Assembly: GCA_905221615.1 (NCBI GenBank)
Contig: CAJNDT010005556.1
Span: 451,059-515,058 of the forward strand
Source of the DNA: Symbiodinium sp. CCMP2592
Taxonomy: Eukaryota > Sar > Dinophyceae > Suessiales > Symbiodiniaceae
Length of the DNA: 64,000 nucleotides
Direction: 5' to 3'
Positions 38,883-50,200 of the stretch are shown one piece after another; the first letter of the stretch is position 1; the number at the start of each line of letters is the position of its first letter. Below the pieces are notes generated by a model. It worked only from the letters and a program-made list of their open reading frames with translations. It was not told where the DNA came from and ran no database searches. The translations under genes were made by a program, and so were the position numbers.

Positions 38883-39011
38883 CCCTGAACCCTGAACAAG
38901 CCGAGGTGGTCACCATCTTGGAGCAGGCTTTTACGGCGTGGCGGGAGCTCACCCAGGCTGCTGCGGAGAAAACGCATTCGCTGAATGGTCTGAATGGCCG
39001 GGTCCCCCAAG
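38883..39011 (+). CDS. Internal exon, helical
   Basis: After ACCGGTAAG the frame reads LNPEQAEVVTILEQAFTAWR then ELTQAAAEKTHSLNGLNGRV, PQ, ending G before GTGTAC. Strong amphipathic helix. The motif GTGGTCACCATCCTG occurs also at 38750-38764 in the preceding intron, a small internal duplication. Confidence 0.65.
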
Positions 39012-39766
39012 GTGTACGTTTTAGGGTTCAGGGTAGTTCTGGCGCTACCATTAAATAGCTTCACATGCACAACTATCCATGAGCCTTGATGTAAACCCTA
39101 AACAGGCTTGGACAGTTGGGACGTCTGGCAGTACGCGACCACCACAGGTTCTAGATCCTTTCTGAATCGCAAAATTCTGGGGTGTAGGGTCTTTGATAAT
39201 CGCTGCTACAAGCCCATTGAGGAGCCACCCATCACGGAATGACTGGTTACAGCCCAATGGAACTATAACTCGGCGCAGAGTTTAGGGCTCAGAGTCTGAG
39301 AGTGTTGGAGTATGCAAAGGGTTACTAATTGGGGTTTTATGCGGTTTAGCAAAGGTCCCAGACTTAGCCAACTACCAATATACATACGCAAAACTAGCGT
39401 GGAATAGCGGGCCTAGCATGTTACAGTTACAGTCATCAATGATGGCATTTTCGGCTGGACGGCGCATGTTGATGTATCCGGATTTTCTTTCGGCTCTCGC
39501 ACGGGCCCATGCTCAAGTGTGTAGGAACAGCACTGCAGCATCAATAAGGCAGGCTCCAAACGTGTAGTAAGGAGAGGTCGGAAAAATGATTGTTGCAGTA
39601 TCCCAGAGTAGTACTTATTATAGTATAGTATATCTCGGAACTCAATTCTAAGTACCACGGCTGCTATAGTATAGTATGGGGTTTAAGGTTTGCGACATGG
39701 GACCAAAGATCTGCCCAAACTGTCGCAACTTCACGCTGCAGTGGCATAGATGATCGATTCATATAC

Positions 39767-40681
39767 ATGTCCCTAAACCTCCAACCTTCAGCCCCAAAAC
39801 CTACAATCAGAAAGGCTCCCTCCCGTTTTCGCGAGATGGCTGCGTTGCTCCCCAAGTCCGAGTTTTCGGCACTTGGTACCGCCTTCGTGGAGACAGAGCT
39901 CGCGAATGCCAAGAAGAAGTTCGATGAGGCACAGACGAATCGTCAACTAGCAATATCCCGAGTGCAGCAGCATGAGGCAGACTGCCTTGCAGAGGAGCGT
40001 CACTGGATGGACATACAAAGCAGAGAAAGAAGACGAGATGAGGCTGCCCGCCGTATTCAGAAATGGTGGGTGCGCGTGGTCATGTACGGTACGAAGTCCT
40101 TTCCGTTGAATGAGATCTTAGAGCATCACCGGCTGCTTCGCGCCCGGCAGTGTCTAGGGGAAAACCTCCTGGATCTGCGGCGCTGTGTGCATGATTTGCA
40201 TATCGAAGAAGCCGATCGTGAAAACTCATGCGTTCGGATTCAAAGGTGGTGGCGCAAAGTGCTGGCCAAGAGGATTATGAAGATCATTGCCATGTATGGC
40301 AAGGTAGCCAAAATGAGGGACATGGTGGAAGGAGCCGCTGCCAAGATACAAGCGATCGTCAGGGCCAACAGAGCTCGCCGAGAAGTTACTGTGCTACGTG
40401 AAACGCGGAGGGTGGCTGAAGAAGAGGCTGAAAGACGGCTGGAGCAAATCAAGATGCAGGCAATTGTAAGCATCCAGAACACCTATCGCAAGAGTGTGGC
40501 TGTGAAACAGGTTCAGCGACTGAGAGCCAGAATGTTTGCAGCTATGATGTCGCAAGGTGGTTCAGATGTGGATATGCCGCCTCACATGAAGAACAAGCTA
40601 CAGCCTTTGTCACGCTCCTCCTGGCTGAAAGGTACACCGAAGGCGACTGCCAAGAAGAAGCGCGAAAAGTACAGCAGCTAG
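39767..40681 (+). CDS. IQ-motif (calmodulin-binding) protein, single long exon
   Basis: The 304-codon frame ends TAG. Four IQ-like motifs are visible: RIQKWWVRVV (about residue 95), RIQRWWRKVL (156), KIQAIVRANRARR (195) and SIQNTYRKSV (236). IQ motifs bind calmodulin or related EF-hand proteins; such repeats with charged helices are common in myosin necks, ciliary and cytoskeletal scaffolds. An N-terminal helix with FVETELANAKKKFDEAQ and a Lys-rich tail flank them. The first ATG lies in CCCTAAACC-like sequence; ATG 39836 (MAALLPKSEF) is a better start, or the region is the last exon of a larger gene with an acceptor near 39795-39810. It lacks introns, unlike the rest of the window. No signal peptide. 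Confidence 0.85.
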   Translation: MSLNLQPSAPKPTIRKAPSRFREMAALLPKSEFSALGTAFVETELANAKKKFDEAQTNRQLAISRVQQHEADCLAEERHWMDIQSRERRRDEAARRIQKWWVRVVMYGTKSFPLNEILEHHRLLRARQCLGENLLDLRRCVHDLHIEEADRENSCVRIQRWWRKVLAKRIMKIIAMYGKVAKMRDMVEGAAAKIQAIVRANRARREVTVLRETRRVAEEEAERRLEQIKMQAIVSIQNTYRKSVAVKQVQRLRARMFAAMMSQGGSDVDMPPHMKNKLQPLSRSSWLKGTPKATAKKKREKYSS

Positions 40682-40856
40682 TTTCGGCACCCTTCCCCTC
40701 CCTGCTGTTTCACCCATGGTACCGAAAGTGCGCCATGACGTCGAAGAAAGGGGAGTGAAGGAGAGCTCTGCTTTTGTAGAGGGATGTATCTCGGGCTGTG
40801 GCTTCGGGGCGCTTGAAGCCTTCGGGCTCTGCAAACACTTGAAAGAAACTTCATGG

Positions 40857-41010
40857 TTTAGTTAGGGCTTAGGGATTTAGGGTTTAGGGGTTTAGGGTTT
40901 AGGGATTTAGGGATTTAGGGGTTTAGGCGTTTAGGGATTTAGGGTTTAGGGGTTTAGGGTTTAGGCGTTTAGGGATTTAGGGTTTAGGGGTTTAGGGTTT
41001 AGGGTTCAGG
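40857..41010. repeat. Telomere-type repeat block, TTTAGGG orientation
   Basis: About 150 bp of GGGTTTAGGGATTTAGGGGT-like units with TTTAGGCG variants, lying between the IQ gene and the retrotransposon target region. Confidence 0.9.
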
Positions 41011-41014
41011 TTCA

Positions 41015-41096
41015 GTACTTGGAGGACCATGAGACTTGGTAAGTAAAGTTATCAGGTTACCTTGTTTATAGCTCTAGTTACTAACTCCCATGACCC
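41015..41096. mobile_element. Short inverted-repeat element, family A (copy 5, internally deleted)
   Basis: GTACTTGGAGGACCATGAGA faces TAACTCCCATGACCC. The interior is shortened. It lies 46 bp from the 3' target-site duplication of the large retrotransposon. Confidence 0.7.
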
Positions 41097-41141
41097 GGAC
41101 ACCTTGTAGCCTAGTCTTCCGCGTGCCCAAGGATTGTGGTT

Positions 41142-41155
41142 CCTCCTCTTAGCTC
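41142..41155. repeat. Target-site duplication of the retrotransposon (3' side)
   Basis: CCTCCTCTTAGCTC, identical to 55333-55346. On the minus strand it follows directly after the element's A-rich end (GAGAAAGAAA). Confidence 0.85.
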
Positions 41156-41247
41156 TTTCTTTCTCGGTGGCTTGGGGTCCTGAGGACGCGCCTCATGCGT
41201 GTCTAAATTCTTGTGAAACGGAACGAAGAGGGGAGAGCGGCGAGTTC

Positions 41248-44200
41248 TTACTCCCGGGCCGTAAAGATCCCGTTAGAGCGTTTCTCGAAGCCGCTCTCAA
41301 TCACCCACGTCGTTAAGGGCTCCAGACAACGGAGCGCGACATTGGAGGCAAGGAGGCTGGCAGGAGACGAGGTTGAAGCCTGAATAAAGGCGCCAAGGCT
41401 GTCGCAAGCAGCCTCAAGCCAAAGACAATGCCGGCGCACGTGAGCAAGAGGAAGGCTGGCCTGGAACGGATAGACAAAAGAAGGCAGCGGCGGCTCATCG
41501 AGCCGAAACACGGCCTCAGGGCCCGTCATGACGAAAGAGCAGCGGCAGGCAACCGGAGGTACGAGAGGTGCGCAAGCAGGGCTGCTCTTACGGCCAGTCT
41601 TGGGGCGCCGAAAGTCCTCGCACCACAGCTCCGGATCGAGGAGCAGGACAGTGTCAGCGGCGCAGGCATCAGAGCCCGGCTGCGCCTGCACGTGGCCAGC
41701 CCAAGCTTCAATGGTGGCCTTCAGAACCGAAAGGGGCTCGACGAAATCGGTCACAGTATCCCAGACGACATCAGGCTCTAGCGAGGGAAGACCCAGCAAG
41801 GCATCAAGGAGACCCGGATGCACGACGGCAGAATCCAAAGAATCAGGACCAGCGCCGAGAGCCCCTTCGACTTGGCACGGAGGCTGCTGCACATGAAGTG
41901 CGGGAATATCCTCGCCGGCAGGCCCAGATGGCTTGAAGGTACCCCAGCGAGTACGGCAGGTAGCGGAATGCAGCAGATGCCGTCGCAGCCGACTGTGATT
42001 GGCATAGAGACGCCCACAGCCAGAACAGAGCGGAGCGGCCTGCTCACGCGCGAGGAGCGTAGCGGGGGCTCGATAGCCGTGGCACTTGGCTGCATGAACC
42101 GCCCATGCGGCTCGCGTAGAGAACGCGACCCGGCAGAGAAGACAGGCATCCCGAAATTCAACCTGGGCATTGGGGTCAGTGACGTCTGGGCGGGCGGCAC
42201 ATCCAGTCAGACAAAGGGCTTTACGGACAGCTTGAAAGGCTGCGAAGGCACCTAGACGGAGACACTCAAGGGCACGCGCACGCTTCACAAGACCACGATA
42301 CAAGCGGGGCCTGGAAGAGATGAGATCAACCCAGCTGTCCCAGTGGCTGACCGGATCCCGCAGGGGTGAAGTGTCTGCAACCCAGCGGAACATCCATGCA
42401 CAGGCATCCTGAACGGCCCCTGTGAATGAGCCATCTTGTTTAAGCAGCGCCCATAGCACATCGGGTCCAGTAGAGACAAGCTGGCGTGCATAGCGCAGCC
42501 TCTCGACCCTAAGGATTGTGAGGGCATCCGGCTGGCATAGCAGGGAGCACATAGTCTCAGTGCTCACCTCCTGGTCCGCATCATGCGAAAGACCCAGGCA
42601 TTGCCGATAGAGCGCTCCTAGACACCGGCTGAAAGCCTGAAACTCTCCAGTCTTAAGAGTGCCCCAGGCGCCGCTGCCGAAGGTGAGCCTTGAGATGACG
42701 AGCGACCGTAACAGGCAGCCCTTCCTTGCAACCGTGAGGCGCTTGGACCTGAAGACCTTAGTCCTGCCTTGGCGGAATGCAACCCAGGCGTGGGAGATAC
42801 GCTGCTTGATTTCCGGCATCAGGGAACCAGCTGCGGCAACCTTGACCCCCAGGTGTTTGTACACCTCGACGAGAGGCAAGCTTTCGCCCTGGCGGTCTTC
42901 CGCTAGGACTGGCACAGATGCACCGCCGGAGAACACACAACGCCTAGCTTGCCTGGCACCTCGCCCACGCAAGGCAACAACAGCAGCTGCTTTGCCGGGG
43001 CCGAATGACAGGCTGTACCCATAACCGGCAAAGGCGTCAACAAGGGCCGACGTTTCGACGCCAAGCCGGTGAGCAACGGTTGAAGGGTCAGCAAAGCAAA
43101 GGTAAGAGGCAATGTCATCCGCCCAGACAACCTCATTGAGGGGAGCAGCAATGGACGGCCGTACGGAGGCAGTGAAGGAGCGAACGCCGTCCCATAGGAC
43201 CTGCGGAACCGATTCAACACCTGAGTCACCTTGCGCCTCGGACCTCAGCTGGTCGCGGAGGGCGAGTATATCAGGGACCGTGACCCCAAAGAACAGGTCA
43301 GCCCAGGAGGACCCCGGCCGACTGCCCTTGGTGGTGACAATGTGTTGATGGTCACCAGCAAGAGTCATCCAAGTGTTGTTATTGAAATCGTGCGTCAACG
43401 ATTCAAGCCACGGATCTGCACCCCCGGCACTCAAAGCGCTGGGCTCGCCAAGCCTGTCCAGTACCTCGGGTGGATGCGGACCCTCATCCCGAGGCGGGGC
43501 ATCAGGGTCGCGTGCTGTCAGGCCACGGACAGCATTGTAATACGCAGCTGCAACGTCGGCAAAGAGGATCGCACCAGACAAGGAGAGGCTGGCTCGCCAG
43601 GCAAGGAAAGAGCGGCTGAGGTGGGCTCCAAACAACACCGTGGTACTCTTCTTGCCACCAATTTGCACCGGTAGCGACTGGTGATCGAAGAAGCGATAGA
43701 GCGCCGGCCTAAAAGCACGGTGCAGAGTTTTAGCCACCGTAGACAGAAGCATGATGGCCCGATATGAGGAGCAGGCAAGTTTGCTGCCCCGACCTTTGTA
43801 CATCCACGTGAGGATGCCTGATTTAAGCCCAATGGGCTCGTGGCACTGCAGCCCGATTTTGAGGAGGAGTGGTACAAGGAGGAGCTGCCACTGAGTGGGG
43901 CAGGATCTGCCAAACTCCACTGGTACTCCATCGGGACCACTGGCCTTGCCAACCTTAGCGGCAAGAATGGCAGCAAGAACATCTGCCGGCGCCGGAAAGT
44001 CAGCCAGCGGCACACAATCCGGCATCGTCGCAGGAGGGCCCGACAGGGCAGCAATCTGCTCAGGGGAAGCCGCGTAGCCGCCTTCAATGTCGCTAAAGTG
44101 TTGCCTCCACCTAGCAACCGTAGAGGCTGGCGTGCTGCAGAGCTCACCTTTTGCATCGAGGAGTTGTGGCAAGACTTCGGGAGCATACGGCTTGCGCTTG

Positions 44201-47200
44201 CGGTGCCCAAGCAGCTTCCTGAGGGCATCAAAGGAGGCATCACGACCTTCCCCAACTTGGTCGGCGAGATCGGAGAGGTAGCGGGCACGATCGGCGCGAC
44301 ACCCATGGCGGAGGCTCCGGGCTGCGTCCTGTAATGCAGTGCCAAGATCTCGCTCAAGAGTGCGTGCCTGCTTCATCCACCGGGTGGAGTGCATCACCTC
44401 TGCCAAAGTGCGGCCAGCAACCCGCCACGTAGCGAAGGCAGCCGCAACGGAATGGAAACGAATGGCATCCCGCAGTTGTGCAAGCCGCCGCCGCAGGTAA
44501 GCTACACGTGCGTGGAGCTCCCAGGTGGCATCAGAGAAGTACGGGTGTTGTCGTCCGCATTTCGGCATGGGAAAGGCCCGGCCCAGCTCTTCCTGAATGT
44601 AGGAGACCAACTGCGCAGCGTGGGCATCAGAACTAACACCCCAAGGGATGAGAGGGGCATTGCTCAGGATGGCAGCAATCTTTTCTTTACCATCAGGAGT
44701 CATCATGGCCTTGGCGTTAAAACGGCGGCCAGCAGAAGCTCGGCGTCCGGCTTGGAATGCAATAGAGACCTTCACAGAGGCCAAGGCAGCAAGGTGGTCA
44801 ATGACGGGTTGACCGGCGTGGATGGCTGGGTCGACCCAAGAGCATACCTGGGCAGTCTGCCATGCCTGGGGCATGCAGACATAGTCAAGTCGGCTCATGG
44901 CACCATTGCGTTTCTGCACATAGGTGCCACCAGGCCCATGCTGCGTGTCCGGCCAAGTGGACGGGAGCCAGAGTCTAAAACGATGAGCCATAGCATGGAG
45001 AAACTCACCCGCAACATCCTGTTCAGATGCGTGCTGTGCGCCGACGGCGCTCGATTCAACAGACCCTAGATCAGCATTAAAGTCCCCCAGAAGGACAAAA
45101 ACCCCGCGGGAGCTGACGCCCTCAAGAAGCCGACTTGTCTCACGCCACCATGAGTCAAGCAGGCCAGCCTCGGAGCCTTTGTGGGGCCCGTGCAAGGAGG
45201 CAAAGACGATACGAACGGCACCGTTATGAAAGAGGACCAAGAGCCGGCGTGGGTCGGCATGCAGGACAACAAAGCTCTGCCGTTGGAAGCAAATCTCCGC
45301 CTGACTACTTGTCGGCGCGGTAACAACTCGGGCGTCAGTCCTAAACCAAAGTTCAGTACCAAAGTTACCTCGCAAGGCACCCGAACAGAACCGGAGGTAG
45401 CCGCCGGTGTTCACCATGCCGCTCTCCGTTCGGGCTTCCTGGACCGCCAGGACATCAACTCCAGCATCGTACAGACAGTTGGCCAAGAGCTGGGGCCGCC
45501 CAATGGCAAAGGCGAGCCCGCCTGAAGAGTGATCTCCAAACGACTTCCCACACAGGGACAAGACATTGTACGTGCCAACCGTAAGACACAGCACGCCTGC
45601 ACGCTCTTGAGTGTCGGAAGCACCCTGCAAAGGCCGAAAAGGTGCAAGCAGCTGCACCGGGCTTAACCCAGCATCGGAGTCGGACGGGGGCAGCGGACCT
45701 GGTCTCAAGGGCGGAAGAGAGTGGTGTCCAAGCTGGCATAGGACCGCGAGGCCAGCCCAGTCAAGGGCAGCGCCATCGTCCCGCCACCATGAGGTATATG
45801 CACCGGAAGTCCAGGAATAAATGCCAACAGGGTGGCCCCCGGCAGCCTTACGAGCAGCAAGATCCGCCAGCTCATTGGCCAGAATTTGCTGATGACCAGG
45901 TGAGTGCCGGAAGGTCCGGGTGGCAGAGCTGAGGGAGCGCACCATTGATCCAAGGCGGAACAAGGTGCCCGCAATACCGGCGCCCGCCCCTACCATGGTA
46001 CCTTCAGCAAGCCCGAGGGCCGCGAGGCAATCAACACCAAAGACAAGGGGCACGTCGGCAAGACGGCAAGCAGAGATCCGTAACGCCACCAGGAGCGCGC
46101 AGCACTCTGCAACAAAGGCTGAAGCGTCACAGTTGTCGACGAACAGCTGAGGCACGGCCCCTGAGACAACACCAACAGTGGAGTGTCGGGGATCAACGAA
46201 CACACAGGCCCATCCACACAGCGCAGGATGGCCCTGCGCTTCAGGCGTGAAAGAGCCGTCAGTGAAGCAGTGCAGAGCCGCACCACATAGGTCTGCAGCT
46301 AGACTGCGTGAGGCATCGATTTTTGCCCGATCAGAGCGCGTGGCAAAAGCCGCAAGTTCAGAGATCGGTGCAAGCTGGATGTCTGGCTTCAGGAGACCAC
46401 GCAGAGCCTCTGAGTCGAAGTTCAGGTTGAGGGGACCTATGTGCAGGGGGCCCTGAGCAGGCATCGCATCAAGGGCCTTCTCGATGCAGTGCGACGTCGC
46501 GGGAACCTGGTACAAAGGCAAGTCCCAAGCCGATGAGGCAGGGAGCAGAACCCCATTAGGGGGTGCAACAAGATCGAGAAGACACAACGTCGAAGGGTGC
46601 ACAGGGACAGCAGCATCCCCGCCACATTGGTCACCATAACTACGCTCAAGGAAGTGCTCGGTGAGGGCTTCTAGGAGCGTGGCTGCCAGAAAGAAGGCGT
46701 GGCCGTCATCGTTCTGCACACACTCGTCAAGGAGGGTGACGAGCGGCTCGACCGCCTCGACAGCAGGAACATAGACAGCAGACGTATCAACCCAGGGGAC
46801 AGCAGGGGCACCCCATGGGCCGACCGATCGACACGGCGTAGGAAGAGGTCGCGTACCGGGGGAAACAACGCCATGGGCGCAAACAGGCCCAAGGGTTGCC
46901 GCATCATCCGGCGGCAGCACCGGAGTAGCATACACACCGGGAGGCTCCACGGAGGCAACTAAGACAAGTGCAGCTAGGAACCCAAACTGGTGTTGTTGCG
47001 CACCGAAGGCGCCAAGGAAAGTGGCACCGCGCAGGAGCGGCACAATCGCATTGCTGACGCACCTTGGCCGAGCAACGTGAGGGACAGTGCTAAGTGTGCT
47101 AAGCAGACCGAGCGCCGCTGCAACGATCACGAGAGAACCCCAGCAGCAGCGGGGGGAAAGCCTCACAGGGCCCGCACATCGTGTAGTGGGCCCAGAGCAA

Positions 47201-50200
47201 GACGAAGCGTTGACAACACCAGGGGCAGTCGAAGCACCAGGCCGTCGACTGGCAGGCTGCGCAGAAGCAGGGGCCGGGGCGGTCTGAGGCGGCGGCCACA
47301 CACTGTCCCCGTCGGAGTCATCGGGCGGCTCCACAGACGTGCCACCAGCCGCATCAAGAAAAGGTGGAGCAGCGTGCTGACGCACAAGGTGAACGGTCAA
47401 GACTTGCCCTGGAGTAAGCCAAAGCCACGTCCAGTGGCTTGGCACGCCAGAGAAACATACAAGCCACCCGACAGGAACACAGTGCAGAAGGGAGTTGCGT
47501 ATGAAGGTCAAACTCACATGGCCCTCGTCTGTGCGCAAGGGTAACCATCCTATCAGCAAGGCCCGACCATCAATGAGGCACATGACCTCCTCGGCCCCAT
47601 CTGGGGCATCTCGTCCTTGGGTAAGCACAACCACATTGCGGCAACAATACCCACAAGAGGAAGCGTTGCCCTGCTGGGGTCGGGCAGGTTGGATGCTCAA
47701 CTCCCGAAGGGCAAAGCCAAAACGCACCGCAAGATCAGTACGCAGATAAATTGACCGTTCAGGAAGAAGGCGGAAAGGGTGGTTACCCTGGTCAGTGGCA
47801 ACTAGATAATGCTCCGACATACCAGCAAAAGGCAGAGGCGGGTTAGGGTGCCACTGCTGTGGCGTTTGGAGCATTTCCTGGAGCAGAAAGGTGGGCGGTG
47901 GCAATCGCCCTGGAGGCAAGAAAGTGACACACATACCTGTGCTGACAGGAAAGTCTCCCCCCGCCGGAATTGGGTCGATAGCATCCGGGAGGAAAATCTC
48001 GATCTCGGCCGCGGGGTGCAACCCCGCCAGTTGCAGGAGGCAGTATTTGTCGACGACTCCTGCAGTATCGGCCGCAAAAATGCGTCCATCCCACTGCGTC
48101 AGGTCTAAACAGATAACTGCGCGACGATGCAGCCAGGCAGGCAGAGCGACGAAGGCACCCCACGACGGCCTTGGCTGCGGCCAAACCGCAACGAGATCCG
48201 GGAACACGGCTGCCTTCTCACCGTCCCGGCAGGTTTGCAGTAAATCAAGGAGATCCGGAGCTTCCTGGGGGATCATCAAGTGCAAAGGCAGCACTTCGGG
48301 CACAAACCCGGGGGCAAAAATGCAGAAGACCGCGGCGACAACAGTGTCGCCCTCGGCAGCAGCATCGAGATCTTCAGCGTCGTCCTCGTCAAGCGCTGGG
48401 ATGACTGGCAGCCAAGCAGGGTCAAAGGGCCAGCGATGACCGAGGAAGCGGGTGGCTGTGCGGGCAGCATCCAAGCTACGCTCAGCCGCAGGGGTAGCAT
48501 CGGTAGGCTCCTGGAGAAGCTTGTAGTGCACTGCGGGAAGTAGGGCTTTCAAGCCCCGGAGTACTTCTGGCATATAGGAAATCTGTGCTGAGAGTACAGA
48601 GGTATCCTGCTGCTTGCCCTCAGGAAGGGCGTGGTGTTGAAGAGCCGCAGGCCACGTGATAACTCGATCAGCGCAGTCAAACAAAGTGGGGCCAAAGAGG
48701 CGCCAAAGCAGACTCGGGTCAAATACTTTGCAGCGCCTGCCTTTAGCGTAATGGCTGGGCTCACCAGAAGGGCGAACCTCGTAACCACCAGTCGTCTCCT
48801 GTGCAGCACTATTGACACGATGGCATCCGTCTGGGGAAGGCCCGCCGCTTGCATCGTGATCACAGTCGGCGTGATCGGCTCCCGTGCCGTCAGAGAGAGC
48901 AGATCCATCAGGAGGTAGCCCACCCAGCGGCAGGACCTGAACGGTAAGGACCTCCCCAGGATGCACAGTAAGGAGCCTATCATCCCCCGGCAAAGGCCTA
49001 CCACCCCGAATCAGAGTGCGATACCCGGCAGGCAGTGCACGAGTGCATCGCTCACAGATAAGCGCAGCAGACACCTGACGATCAGGAGTGAACGCCCATG
49101 TGAGGCCGCAGTAAATAGGCCGAAAATCAAGGAAGTAAATACAACCTTCCTCGGGCAACTCCGGATCAGGGAGGTGAGCCTGTGTCACAGCTAAGACAGT
49201 GTGTACGCTTCTGCCGGCGTCAAGGTAGTCGCAGAGATCAGGGCACGCAACCTGGATGGCAAAGGATCCAAGTGGCCTTTGCAAGGCGGACGCAACAAGT
49301 GGGCCAAGAAAGCGTCGACGGCCGGCTTCGCATTGGAGGCTGGTGGGTCCATCATCACCAATGAGGTAGGCCCAAGCACCATCAGCTGTCGGCGGCACGT
49401 CGGAAACATCCCAGCCGTCAGTAGCGGCAAGCATGGCCAAGAGCGAGCACGAGACATATGAGTGGCAGGGAGATGGGGCAATCGTAACACAACTGCCGTG
49501 CCGAAGGAAGCATTCCTGCCGAGGGAGAAGGGGGGTATCGGAGTTGGGCACGTATACGTCGTAGGACTCCTGTGAAGGCACCCCGGCAATTGCAAGGATG
49601 GATTCCCGGTCTAGGGCCGGCGACACGACCCAACAAAAGACACCACCGTTGATGAGAGTGCAGTCAAAGAGAATGCTGGTATCGGCCGTCCACGCAGGAC
49701 ACGCAAGCAAAACACCAAAGTGTCCGAGGGTTTGCGGATCGGCGGCGGTCAGCACAGAGGCCCTGGCCCGTGCGCGTGGCGCGCGACTGGCTTGCACACG
49801 GTTAAGGACATCGGCAACTGCCAGGCCAACTTCAAGCTCAAGGCGCACGACCTCGGGTGTATATTCTTGCATGACAACAAGGAAGCCTGCGGAGATGGTA
49901 GTACCATCACGGGCACCACGCCCTCGAGGGGAGCGGCTGCGATCCTGAGTGGCGGCTGCCGCAGGCTCCGGCGGGGCAGCAAAGACACCAGCGGGGGGCC
50001 CTGTTGGCGCAGCTGCAGCTGTCTCAACGCTCATGTCGCCATCAGATAGAGCCTCGCTGTCACCGCCTTCATCACCTTCATTACCAGCATCCCTGTCAGG
50101 CATGGGAACAAACGAGGCATAGACAGGCCTTCCAGCAGTGAGGAAGCACCCTTCGGCACGCTCAGTCAGACCTTCAAGGTGGAGGCACCAACCCGGCGGT

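Noticed and set aside
43518-44357. 279-aa minus-strand frame inside ORF2
   Set aside because: Same strand but a different frame from the RT domain; it lacks any motif and is a shadow.
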